A program made the translations under genes and the position numbers. The notes under the pieces were generated by a model that was given only the letters and a program-made list of their open reading frames with translations, did not search any database and was not told the origin of the DNA. This document shows positions 24,614-32,759 of a stretch of 64,000 nucleotides of DNA, piece by piece. This DNA comes from Lacrimispora saccharolytica (GTDB taxonomy: Bacteria; Bacillota; Clostridia; Lachnospirales; Lachnospiraceae), in NCBI GenBank assembly GCA_016899975.1, contig JACJJN010000011.1, forward strand, positions 33,601 through 97,600, given 5' to 3'. The number at the start of each line of letters is the position of its first letter. Position 1 is the first letter of the stretch.

Positions 24614-24972
24614 TTTCACAACAAAAAGCATAACAAAAACATAACAAAAACAGGGTTTTTAACAAAAACTATAGAAACTCGAAAATTTTAATTTCTTCCG
24701 GTCATAACAAAAACTTGTAAAAATAACAAAATGAAAAGTAATTCTGTTATAGTTTCTGTTATCGAAATATCGAAAAACTTTTTGAAATATCGAAAACGGT
24801 TTTTAATATATCGAAAAAATTTAACCTCTTATAACATAATAACATTTTCTTCTTTATTTTCTAAAGAAAATATAATATATAGGAGTAGTAGATATAAAAA
24901 AGAAATATATATAGAATTTCACGATTTTTTTGTTATTCTGTTATGACCGGATTTTTTTGGAGGTAAAAATAA
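24614..24972 (+). promoter_or_regulatory. AT-rich leader of the late regulator, copy 2 of a duplicated control region
   Basis: About 350 bp without a credible gene. It holds repeated ATAACAAAAAC words (24631-24660, 24705-24731), a TATCGAAA cluster (24769-24812), the conserved TTATAACATAATAACATTTT at 24829-24848, TATAAT at about 24880 and GTTATTCTGTTAT (24931-24943) before TTGGAGG. The same elements in the same order precede the integrase on the opposite strand (5363-5691). Likely a co-regulated promoter and leader; no good -35 is visible, so an activator may be needed. Confidence 0.8.
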
Positions 24973-25413
24973 ATGGAAGATCAGACAGTCCGGAACATGG
25001 AGAAACGGAAAAAGAGGTTTCTGAAAAGGTACCGGAAAAATGTTGACTGTATCGAGCGTCTGGAAAGAAAAAAGGTCGATCTTGAAAGCCGGATCGGATC
25101 GGTAAAGTCGCCCAGTCTTTCCGGTATGCCTCGAGGCGGTACTCCGGTTACTCAGGCCGATCTTGTTTCGGAAAAAATCGATCTTGAAAAAAGGATCGAA
25201 AAATTAAAGGAAAAAAATCACAAAGTAAAAGAAGAGATCCTCGAGGAAATCGACGCTCTGGAAGATACTCGCTATTGCGAGGTTATGGAGGCTCATTTTA
25301 TTGACGGTCTCACTTTTGAAAGGATCGCTGAATATATGGGCTATACAGAGCGGCATATCTATAACCTTTATAAAGAGGCTATTAGCCTCCTGGTGGTTAT
25401 GGATATTTCATAA
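24973..25413 (+). CDS. Phage late-gene regulator (DUF1492/ArpU-like, sigma region 4-type HTH)
   Basis: 146 residues. The N-terminal 90 form a charged coiled coil (KKRFLKRYRKNVDCIERLER; LEKRIEKLKEKNHKVKEEIL). The C-terminal helix-turn-helix, HFIDGLTFERIAEYMGYTERHIYNLYKEA, resembles sigma-70 region 4, as in ArpU/RinA-type activators located just before packaging genes. It likely switches on late transcription. TTGGAGG is 10-11 nt before the ATG. Confidence 0.8.
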   Translation: MEDQTVRNMEKRKKRFLKRYRKNVDCIERLERKKVDLESRIGSVKSPSLSGMPRGGTPVTQADLVSEKIDLEKRIEKLKEKNHKVKEEILEEIDALEDTRYCEVMEAHFIDGLTFERIAEYMGYTERHIYNLYKEAISLLVVMDIS

Positions 25414-25530
25414 CAGTTTCGTTTCAATAACATTACGATTTCAGTACATTACAGTTCACGGAGGAATGTAGTATTATGCTATTGTAGCGATTTGGGTATA
25501 AAGCTCATTTGGTTAAGCCTCCACGACGGA

Positions 25531-25566
25531 GAGGGCCGGGATCCTGTACAGGGTTTCGGCTCTTTT
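25531..25566 (+). terminator. Probable intrinsic terminator before the tRNA
   Basis: GAG-GG-CCGGGATCCTG (25531-25546) can pair with CAGGGTTTCGGCTC (25549-25562) with a GG bulge and three G-U pairs, followed by TTTT. It separates the late regulator from tRNA-Leu and the HNH gene. The 25414-25530 stretch otherwise has no supported gene. Confidence 0.5.
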
Positions 25567-25573
25567 CAATTAT

Positions 25574-25655
25574 GGCGGATTGGTGGAACAGGCAGACACA
25601 CGAGACTTAAAATCTCCGGCTATATAGCGTATCGGTTCAAGTCCGATATCCGTCA
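25574..25655 (+). tRNA. tRNA-Leu(UAA)
   Basis: 82-nt class II tRNA. Acceptor GGCGGAT pairs with ATCCGTC (one G-U), discriminator A at 25655; D-arm GTGGAACAGGCAGACAC; anticodon arm GAGA-CTTAAAA-TCTC with anticodon TAA; long variable arm containing GCTATATAGC; T-arm ATCGG-TTCAAGT-CCGAT. The 3' CCA is not encoded. A phage-borne tRNA reading UUA would help the AT-rich tailspike gene that follows. Confidence 0.92.
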
Positions 25656-25674
25656 CTTAGAAAGAGGGTGTGAT

Positions 25675-26079
25675 ATGCTACTTAAATCATGTGGCCGGTG
25701 TGGTAATCTTATACCGTATGGGGCCGCCTATTGTAGTACGTGCCTCCCTATAGTACAGGCCGAGAGAGAGGCCAGGATCCAGGAGGCTAAGCGTAAGGGT
25801 AATCGTAAGTATAATAGTAAGAGAGATCCTAAGTATGTACGATTCTATAATAGTCCTGAGTGGCTAGCCTTATCAGCTAAGCGATTACAGGACGACGGCT
25901 ATCGCTGTGTTATGTGTGGTAAGATAGCGACTGAGGTCGATCATATTATAGAGATCAAAACTCCTGAGGGATGGGAGAAGAGACTGGACTATTATAATAC
26001 TCGATCGTTATGTCATGAGTGCCATGATAAGAGGCACAATAGATTTAAAAGAAAGAAGATACGTCCTAAGACGCGCTAA
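25675..26079 (+). CDS. HNH endonuclease
   Basis: ATG 25675 (GAGGGTG upstream) gives 134 residues. An N-terminal Cys motif (CGRCG ... CSTC) resembles a zinc ribbon. The HNH core reads CVMCGKIATEVDHIIEIKTP, then YYNTRSLCHECHDKRHNRF. HNH nucleases placed directly before terminase assist cos cleavage and packaging in related phages. Base composition here is richer in TAG/GTAG words than that of neighbouring genes. Confidence 0.9.
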   Translation: MLLKSCGRCGNLIPYGAAYCSTCLPIVQAEREARIQEAKRKGNRKYNSKRDPKYVRFYNSPEWLALSAKRLQDDGYRCVMCGKIATEVDHIIEIKTPEGWEKRLDYYNTRSLCHECHDKRHNRFKRKKIRPKTR

Positions 26080-26090
26080 TCGCCGTTTTA

Positions 26091-26116
26091 AGGCGTTTTC
26101 TTTTTTATATGATTAA
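26091..26116 (+). terminator. Intrinsic terminator after the HNH gene
   Basis: CGCC (26091-26094) and GGCG (26102-26105) flank GTTTTAA and are followed by TTTTCTTTTTT. Short but well placed, 12 nt after the HNH stop. Confidence 0.55.
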
Positions 26117-26126
26117 ATTATCGAAT

Positions 26127-26146
26127 ATTCGATAATGAACGAAAAT
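26127..26146. promoter_or_regulatory. Dispersed palindrome, site 3 (perfect)
   Basis: ATTATCGAATATTCGATAAT is a perfect 20-bp palindrome and defines the consensus of the series. It lies between the HNH terminator and the tailspike gene. Confidence 0.7.
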
Positions 26147-26237
26147 AGAGCCTAATTCGAAAGCCTGAGGCGTATTCTACACCGAAAGGGTAGGGGTGGG
26201 TAAAATTCTACGAAGCCCTACGGGGATAACGGTACAG

Positions 26238-26265
26238 GGGGAGTGTTTTGTAGCAAAAACTCCCC
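26238..26265 (+). other. Hairpin in the leader of the tailspike gene
   Basis: GGGGAGT (26238-26244) pairs with ACTCCCC (26259-26265); TTTT/AAAA can extend inward. No T-run follows. The surrounding 26150-26290 is G-rich (GGGTAGGGGTGGG) and non-coding; such G-rich leaders usually precede the small terminase gene and a packaging (cos) site could lie here, which is inference. Confidence 0.5.
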
Positions 26266-26292
26266 ACGGAGTATAAAAAAGGAGGTTTTATT

Positions 26293-28287
26293 GTGTTAAG
26301 AGTAAATTTTAAATCTTACGGAAATTATATCGTTGATAGTTTATATCAGTGGGATAAGAATCAGGTACTCGAGATCGAAGGATTGGCTCTCGAAGTTGTC
26401 CCGGAAATTCATTTTTCGAATATGAATATGATACGATCTATTGTAAAGCAAGCTACTATTGAGGATGGAATTATTAAAGTAGATATTCCGAACTCATTGT
26501 TACAACAGCCGCTTTTTATTACTGCTTATATCGGAATATATGATAATGAAAAATTCAATACGATCGAAACCGTTATTATCCCGGTGATCCCTAGGACAAA
26601 GCCGGAAGATTATGTTCTCGAAAACGATACGGAAGTTTATTCTTTCGTAAAATTGGAAAACGAGCTTGTTAATAAAGTTAATTATGATGAATTTAACCGT
26701 ATAATTAACATCGAACGTGAAAGAATTAATAACTTAACTAAACTCGACCCTGGTAGTACAACAGGTGATGCTGAGTTAACAGATATTCGAATCGGATACA
26801 ATGGTAAAATGTACGGAAACGCCGGAGAAGCGGTAAGAACGCAAATTGGTTCACTTCACGACGAGATTGATATATTAAATCAAGGGGGATTAATCATTGA
26901 AGAGGAGTTTATAGGTCAACAAGTAAACAACTGGTTGGATGAACACCCTGAGGCGACTACTACAGTTCAGGATGATAGTATTGAAGAAATTAAGTTCACC
27001 GAAGAATTAAGAAAAAAAACGTTAAAAGATTATGTAACTCCCCAAATGTTTGGAGCTATTGGAGACGGAATTGCCGATGATACGACAGCAATACAAAATG
27101 CTATAAAATTTTGTGAAGAAAATCATAGAATTTTATACTTTCCTAATGGGGTGTATATTGTATCAGACACACTTATTTTATCACGTTCAATAGTATTAAC
27201 AGGGGCAACCTATCATTACGATGTGTTATCAAGCGATAATGTTTATACAGGACTTTCAATTTTGAAATGCGTTTCTGATAACAAAAAAACATTTATTGTG
27301 TCAGAAGATACAGCTTATGATGTATCTATTAGTTTTTTGATATTTTCCAGTGACTCGTACGCAGTAGAAGCTACTGGAGATATAGCAACAAAAGGAAATC
27401 CAAAAAAATATTACCGTTATAATTCTTCTGGTTATGAAGTTAATTGTTTAAATTTAGAAAAATCAATTAGAGCAAATATTAATAATTGCACTTTTAATGG
27501 TTTTTCTGGTTCTGGCATCATTACAGGACAACACAGGCATATAACGGATTGTTCTTTTACTCACTGTAATATTGGAATAAATGTTTCAAATTATGACAAT
27601 CTTATACATCATTGTTGGTTTAGATTTTGTTCTCTTGGCATTTACACAGAAAAAAATAATACGATTTTCCTTTCTGATAGTTGGTTCGATCAAATAGAAC
27701 AAATAGCAATTAAGAACATTGGCGGTGGATTTATGTTGATAAGTAACTGCGAATTTGATTTGATAGAATACTGCGCTATTTATTCTAAATATTTATGGAA
27801 TTCATTTATTCAAGCAAGGCAAAGTAGATGTGGACTATATTACGGAGGTTTTGAGCCAAACGAAGTTCCAGAAGGAGAAGAGTATAAAGCGTGTTGTATA
27901 TATTCAGAAAGTGTATCAAGGGATAATAATTTTCAGATAAATGTACAAAGAAGGGAGATCAAAGAAGGATATGGAATCGCACCTTCTTTTTTCTTCCACG
28001 GAAACGGTTTGAATACATCAAATGTTATTTTGGATGTTGATTTAGATCATGTTGCGAAAAGTTGGCTTTTTGAAAATACAAATCTTTTGATTTCTGGAAA
28101 ACAGTATAAATCGAGATATACATTAAAATATAATAACACAGGGTGTACAACTAAAGATAACGATGATCCCAACGGAGCGTATTATAGTATAGATATCGGA
28201 GATATGTATATTTCAACTGGTGGAAAAATATACATAGCAGTAAAAGCGAATAGTAATTCAGATTGGGTGTTAATAGGGGAAAAGTAA
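26293..28287 (+). CDS. Phage tailspike / receptor-binding protein with pectate-lyase-like beta-helix
   Basis: GTG 26293 with AAGGAGG 7 nt upstream; 664 residues. Residues 1-110 resemble the N-terminal domain of baseplate upper proteins; about 125-235 form a coiled-coil-like connector; from about 246 on, VTPQMFGAIGDGIADDTTAI is the classic start of a pectate_lyase_3 beta-helix, followed by many short repeating strands with Asn/Cys ladders. It sits before the terminase instead of after the tail genes and is far AT-richer than its neighbours (many TTA, ATA, AAA codons), suggesting recent acquisition. Confidence 0.8.
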   Translation: MLRVNFKSYGNYIVDSLYQWDKNQVLEIEGLALEVVPEIHFSNMNMIRSIVKQATIEDGIIKVDIPNSLLQQPLFITAYIGIYDNEKFNTIETVIIPVIPRTKPEDYVLENDTEVYSFVKLENELVNKVNYDEFNRIINIERERINNLTKLDPGSTTGDAELTDIRIGYNGKMYGNAGEAVRTQIGSLHDEIDILNQGGLIIEEEFIGQQVNNWLDEHPEATTTVQDDSIEEIKFTEELRKKTLKDYVTPQMFGAIGDGIADDTTAIQNAIKFCEENHRILYFPNGVYIVSDTLILSRSIVLTGATYHYDVLSSDNVYTGLSILKCVSDNKKTFIVSEDTAYDVSISFLIFSSDSYAVEATGDIATKGNPKKYYRYNSSGYEVNCLNLEKSIRANINNCTFNGFSGSGIITGQHRHITDCSFTHCNIGINVSNYDNLIHHCWFRFCSLGIYTEKNNTIFLSDSWFDQIEQIAIKNIGGGFMLISNCEFDLIEYCAIYSKYLWNSFIQARQSRCGLYYGGFEPNEVPEGEEYKACCIYSESVSRDNNFQINVQRREIKEGYGIAPSFFFHGNGLNTSNVILDVDLDHVAKSWLFENTNLLISGKQYKSRYTLKYNNTGCTTKDNDDPNGAYYSIDIGDMYISTGGKIYIAVKANSNSDWVLIGEK

Positions 28288-28339
28288 ATTACTTAAATAT
28301 ATTTTTTAGGTATAAAACGAAATAAAGGAAGGTGAAAAT

Positions 28340-28825
28340 ATGGCCGGTCAAAGACAGCCGATCGAGCTTGTACTCGCTAAAGGAAATAAGCATTTAACAC
28401 AAAAAGAAATCGAGGAAAGAAAAAGCTCAGAGGTTAAACCTATTACCGATGATATTTCTCCTCCTCCATATCTCAATACCAAAAAGCAGAAAGAGGAATT
28501 TAATAAGATCGCTAATCAGCTTATGAAACTTAAGATCCTGGGAGAGACCGACGTCGATACATTGGCGCGATATATTCTTTCCCGGGATCTTTACGTTAAT
28601 CTGACTAAGCAAATCCGAAAGAAAAAGATCCTTGAAGATCCGATTCTCCTCGATAAGTACATGAAAAACCAGGATCGAGCGTTTCGCCAGTGTGACGTAT
28701 GCGCTAAGGCCCTGGGACTTACGATCTCGAGCCGGTGTAGATTAGTCGTCCCGGAGACTAAACAGGAAGTACCGAAAGAGAATAAGTTCAAAAAGTTTGA
28801 AAAGAGAGCGGTATCAGGTGATTAA
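28340..28825 (+). CDS. terS: Terminase small subunit (P27-like)
   Basis: 161 residues; AAGGAAGGTG is 8 nt before the ATG. The pattern PPPYLNTKKQKEEFNKIANQLMKLKILGETDVDTLARYI, with helical middle and LGLTISSRCRLVVP near the end, is that of P27-family small terminases, which recognise the packaging site. It overlaps the large-subunit frame by 29 nt. Confidence 0.88.
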   Translation: MAGQRQPIELVLAKGNKHLTQKEIEERKSSEVKPITDDISPPPYLNTKKQKEEFNKIANQLMKLKILGETDVDTLARYILSRDLYVNLTKQIRKKKILEDPILLDKYMKNQDRAFRQCDVCAKALGLTISSRCRLVVPETKQEVPKENKFKKFEKRAVSGD

Positions 28826-30566
28826 TGGGTACGCTCCGATTTACGATCGCGTTACTGAATACGCTCACAAGGTCGCCTCCGGGAAGATTACGGCCGGAGA
28901 ATTGCACGTTTTAGCGTGTAAACGTCACTTAAATGATCTGAAAAGACAGAGGACGGAAGAGTTTCCGTATTATTACGATCCGGCCAGGGCGACTGAGATC
29001 CTGGACTATGCCGAAACATTGACAATCGCCGAGGGATCAGAACCGAAACCGGTGAAACTGATTGACTCCCAGGCTTTCGATCTCGGCTGTACGTTTGGTT
29101 GGTTTAAGGTATCAAATAATAAGCGACGTTTCCGCCGCCGGTATAAGTCTATGGCAAGGCAGAATGGTAAGACCTTTGAAAATGGTATTATGGGTACCTA
29201 TATCGCCGGTTTCGGAGGTTACAATTACGGTAAACTCTTTACAGCGGCGACGAAAAAGCGACAAAGCCGCCTCGCCTGGGAGGAAATGTCAAAGTTTATC
29301 AATGCTGATCCGGATCTGAAAGAGTATTTCGACGTCAAAGATTATAAATCTATGATCGAGGCGCTCTCTACTCATTGCACGATCGAGGCATTATCCCGTG
29401 AGGGTGGCCTCGAGGATGGTTTCCGATCGATATATGCGTCGGTTGACGAGATCCATCAACATAAAGATAACAAAATCTATAAGGCCCTTTACAATGGTAC
29501 GAGGGCTTTAGACGAGACTCTCGTCTCTATGATTACCACAAGAGGCGATAAACTAAATAGTTTCTGTAAAGAAATGGACGATTACGCTATTAAGATCCTC
29601 CGCGGTTTGGCGACCGCTGAGGATTTTTTTATTGATATCTATTGTCTGGATCCTACAGACGATATCTGGGATCCGAAAAACTGGGTAAAAGCGAATCCGT
29701 TCATTTGTGCGCCTGGAAACGAGGCGAAATTTGAGGTCTTAAAGATGGACGCCCAGACCGCTAAGGATATGGGCGGCTCCGATCTGAGAGACTTTCTTAC
29801 AAAGTCGCTGAATATGTGGGTACAGAATACAGACGATCAGTTTATACACGCGGATCACTGGCAGAATTGCGGATCCGTCCGTAATCTGGAAGATTTCCGC
29901 GGCCGGGAGTGTTGGGTCGGCCTGGACTTATCATCCGGCGGAGACCTTACGACTTACGCTCTCGAGTTTCCGGACGGAGACAAATATTATTTTTACTCTC
30001 ATTCCTTTATGCCGAGAGGGCGGCTCGAGGAGCATATCGAAACCGATCTCGCTCCTTATGATCTATGGGAGTCTATGGAACTGATAACAGTAACCGGAGG
30101 ATCCACGGAGTTTAAAAATGATTATGGTTTCATAATTCAGGAACTCGCTAAGATCCGGGACGAGTACGAGCTTACTTTTCTCGGTATCGGTGTCGATCCT
30201 CACAATTTCGACGGAATCCGGGCCGATCTCGAGGCTTTCGGTTGTCCGGTCGTTATTATCGTCCAGTCTTGCAAGTCATTAAATGACGCGACGGTCGATA
30301 TCCGGCTTTTATGTAAGTCGGAAAAGCTCGAGTATAACAAGTTCAACGAGTTATTAACCTGGTCTTTTCTTAATGCTATGCTCGTCCGAAATTCATTCGA
30401 CGAGGTTAAGATCGATAAAAAGCCAGGGTCACGATATCAGAGGATCGATCCGGTTGACGCCTGTATCGACGCTCACGCTTGTATGCTCAAAAACAAGACG
30501 AAAGAGGTCGTTGATGTAGAAAGCGAACTCGATAAATACCTTAAGGCTATGGGGTGGAAAAAGTAA
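28797..30566 (+). CDS. terL: Terminase large subunit
   Basis: 589 residues if begun at TTG 28797; GTG 28818 (VINGYAPIYD...) is an alternative and neither has a strong RBS, so coupling to terS is likely. ATPase motifs: Walker A-like KSMARQNGKTFENG, Walker B-like YASVDEIHQHKD. Nuclease residues: VGLDLSSGGDLTTY, GIGVDPHNFDG, and PVDACIDAHACMLK. Drives DNA packaging through the portal. Confidence 0.93.
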   Translation: MKRERYQVINGYAPIYDRVTEYAHKVASGKITAGELHVLACKRHLNDLKRQRTEEFPYYYDPARATEILDYAETLTIAEGSEPKPVKLIDSQAFDLGCTFGWFKVSNNKRRFRRRYKSMARQNGKTFENGIMGTYIAGFGGYNYGKLFTAATKKRQSRLAWEEMSKFINADPDLKEYFDVKDYKSMIEALSTHCTIEALSREGGLEDGFRSIYASVDEIHQHKDNKIYKALYNGTRALDETLVSMITTRGDKLNSFCKEMDDYAIKILRGLATAEDFFIDIYCLDPTDDIWDPKNWVKANPFICAPGNEAKFEVLKMDAQTAKDMGGSDLRDFLTKSLNMWVQNTDDQFIHADHWQNCGSVRNLEDFRGRECWVGLDLSSGGDLTTYALEFPDGDKYYFYSHSFMPRGRLEEHIETDLAPYDLWESMELITVTGGSTEFKNDYGFIIQELAKIRDEYELTFLGIGVDPHNFDGIRADLEAFGCPVVIIVQSCKSLNDATVDIRLLCKSEKLEYNKFNELLTWSFLNAMLVRNSFDEVKIDKKPGSRYQRIDPVDACIDAHACMLKNKTKEVVDVESELDKYLKAMGWKK

Positions 30567-30578
30567 GGAGGTGAGAAA

Positions 30579-31925
30579 TTGGAAATCGTAAAGAGAATAC
30601 AGGCCGCTTTTAGGATCATCTTTCATAAAAGCGACCGGCAGACGATCGAACTTAATAACTTATATAAGTTTTTAGGTATCGATCCGAATACAGACGAAAG
30701 AGTCCTCTCAGAGGCTACTTATTTCGCCTGTTTAAAGATCCTCTCTGAGGCAATCGGTAAAATGCCGCTCAAATTACTACGGTATAACGAGAAAAACGGC
30801 GTTGTTACTATGCGAGATCATCCTCTTTACAGGCTTTTGCACGACCGACCTAATCCATATATGACGGCTACGTCGTTCTGGTCTACAGTCGAGTATAACC
30901 GTAATCACTACGGTAACGCTTACGTCTGGATCCAGGGGGCCGGTAAGAACATGAAACTCTGGATTTTACCGTCCGAACAGGTCGAGGTATGGTATGACGA
31001 CGCTAAGGCCCTGGCCGATCAGGAGGATATTTATTATTTTTATTCCGCCGGAGAAAAGCTCTATAAGTTTGGATCTGAGGAGATCTTACACTTTAAATCG
31101 TCTAACAGTTTGGACGGTGTGGTCGGGATCTCTGTGCAGGATCAGCTTAAATCTACGATCGGCGGATCGATAAAGTCTCAGAAAATGCTTAACAAAATGT
31201 ACGAAAGCGGCTTTACAGCGAAAGCGGTATTGAATTATACCGGATCGCTTTCCGACGAGAACGTCAAAACGCTCGTACAGAATATCGAAAGTTACGCTAA
31301 AGGCGAGTTGAAAAACGAGGGCGTCGAGAATATTATCCCTATTCCGATAGGGTTTAACCTCACGCCGCTTAATGTAAAACTGGCCGATAATCAGTTTATC
31401 GAGGTGAAACAGTACACTTCCGGGCAGATTGCGGCGGCTTTTGGGATAAAACCGTATCAATACAATGATTACAGTAAATCCAGTTACGCAAGCGCTGAGG
31501 CTCAGCAGTTATCTTTTTACGTGGATACGCTCCTTTATATCATTAAGCAGTATGAGGAGGAGTTATCCTATAAACTTTTAAGCTCTGAGGAGCTTTCACA
31601 GGGATATCACTTTAAGTTTAACGTCGCTGTGATCCTTAGAGCCGATCTGAATACTCAGATCAATACTCTTTCGACCGGTGTATCAAATTTCATTTATACG
31701 CCAAATGAGGCCCGGGCTATGCTCGATCTCGAGGCGAAAGAGGGAGGAGATCAGCTCCTCGGTAATGGTGCGAGTATTCCGGTTAATATGGCCGGTACTC
31801 AATATATTAAAGATCAGACCGGAGAAGATTCGCCGCCTGATCCTGATCCGGAGGACACTCCGGAAGAAAATCCGGAAGAAGATCCGGAAGAAACTAAACC
31901 GGAGGGAGGTTCAGAAAATGCCTAA
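30579..31925 (+). CDS. Portal protein (HK97 type)
   Basis: 448 residues, TTG start at 30579 with AAGGAGGTG 7 nt upstream. Family hallmarks: YFACLKILSEAIGKMPLKLLR, HPLYRLLHDRPNPYMTATSFW, GNAYVWIQ, and a C-terminal clip/crown region followed by a repetitive tail of Pro, Glu and Asp (EDTPEENPEEDPEETKPEGG). That acidic tail may be flexible inside the capsid. Forms the dodecameric DNA gate. Confidence 0.93.
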   Translation: MEIVKRIQAAFRIIFHKSDRQTIELNNLYKFLGIDPNTDERVLSEATYFACLKILSEAIGKMPLKLLRYNEKNGVVTMRDHPLYRLLHDRPNPYMTATSFWSTVEYNRNHYGNAYVWIQGAGKNMKLWILPSEQVEVWYDDAKALADQEDIYYFYSAGEKLYKFGSEEILHFKSSNSLDGVVGISVQDQLKSTIGGSIKSQKMLNKMYESGFTAKAVLNYTGSLSDENVKTLVQNIESYAKGELKNEGVENIIPIPIGFNLTPLNVKLADNQFIEVKQYTSGQIAAAFGIKPYQYNDYSKSSYASAEAQQLSFYVDTLLYIIKQYEEELSYKLLSSEELSQGYHFKFNVAVILRADLNTQINTLSTGVSNFIYTPNEARAMLDLEAKEGGDQLLGNGASIPVNMAGTQYIKDQTGEDSPPDPDPEDTPEENPEEDPEETKPEGGSENA

Positions 31926-32757
31926 TCAGGAAAAAGACAAACTCCTCGATTGGAATGATCCGGAGGCTATCCCAGGCGTCGTCTGTAAAGTGGCAAGCGT
32001 TCAGCCGTTAGAAGTAACGGACGAGGATCTTAAAAAGATCAATAAGTATACGCTGAGTCCGGTATCTGCTGATGATGTTTTCATTTTCAAAGCAACTATG
32101 GCAGATAATGAACAGGACGACCGGAATTATATGCCGTTTGATCTTAAAGCATTACAGGCGCTTAAAAAGCTCTATATCGGTAAGACAATGCTTAAGGATC
32201 ACAGGAGACAGGCAGATAACCAGGTCGCCAGGATCTACGATACCGAACTCGTCCAGAACGCAAATAAACAGACGGAACTCGGCGAACTCCATACCGAGTT
32301 AGTCGCTAAGATCTATATGATCCGGACTGACTCAAATAAGGATCTGATTGCTGAGATCATGGGAGGTATTAAGAAAGAGGTTTCGACCTCATGTACTCCT
32401 GAAAAAATGATCTGTAGTATTTGTGGTACCGACAATATGAAAGATTATTGCCGCCACTGGCCGGGACGCGAGTATACTGTCGAGGATGGTACTGCAAAAG
32501 GTACAAAAAAGCGTTGTAAAATGCTTTTAAGCGGCGCGAAAGAGGCTTATGAATTGTCTTTCGTAGCTGTACCGGCTCAGCCGAGGGCCGGAACTCATAA
32601 AAGTATCGGATTCACAAAACCGGTACAGAAAATTGAGGATCAGGATTCGGAAACGGATCAGATCGAAAATAACACTAAAAACAAGGATTCAGAGATCGCT
32701 TTAAAAGTGCGGATCGCTGAGTCCTTTATTTTTGCCGAAAATAAGGAGGAAAAATAA
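31918..32757 (+). CDS. Head maturation protease (prohead protease)
   Basis: ATG 31918 with GGAGGGAGG just upstream overlaps the portal's end by 8 nt; 279 residues. Candidate catalytic residues are His in MLKDHRRQADNQVAR and Ser in KKEVSTSCTP. A distinctive Cys/His cluster follows (CSICGTDNMKDYCRHWPGR ... KRCKML), probably a structural metal site seen in the XkdF-like branch of the family. ELSFVAVPAQPRAG is typical. Processes capsid precursor. Confidence 0.82.
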   Translation: MPNQEKDKLLDWNDPEAIPGVVCKVASVQPLEVTDEDLKKINKYTLSPVSADDVFIFKATMADNEQDDRNYMPFDLKALQALKKLYIGKTMLKDHRRQADNQVARIYDTELVQNANKQTELGELHTELVAKIYMIRTDSNKDLIAEIMGGIKKEVSTSCTPEKMICSICGTDNMKDYCRHWPGREYTVEDGTAKGTKKRCKMLLSGAKEAYELSFVAVPAQPRAGTHKSIGFTKPVQKIEDQDSETDQIENNTKNKDSEIALKVRIAESFIFAENKEEK

Positions 32758-32759
32758 GA

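Noticed and set aside
24731..24946. 71-codon frame inside the late-regulator leader
   Set aside because: Low-complexity Lys/Ile/Ser translation in AT-rich repeats; no RBS, and the nucleotide blocks, not codons, are shared with the integrase leader.
24614..24972. CRISPR-like interpretation of the repeated ATAACAAAAAC words
   Set aside because: Repeats are short, irregularly spaced and AT-rich, with no unique spacers of constant length and no cas genes.
25494..25565. A second tRNA-like element before tRNA-Leu (AGCTCATTTGGTTAAG resembles a D-arm)
   Set aside because: Acceptor and T-arms do not pair and no T at position 33 of the loop; the 3' half is better explained as a terminator hairpin.
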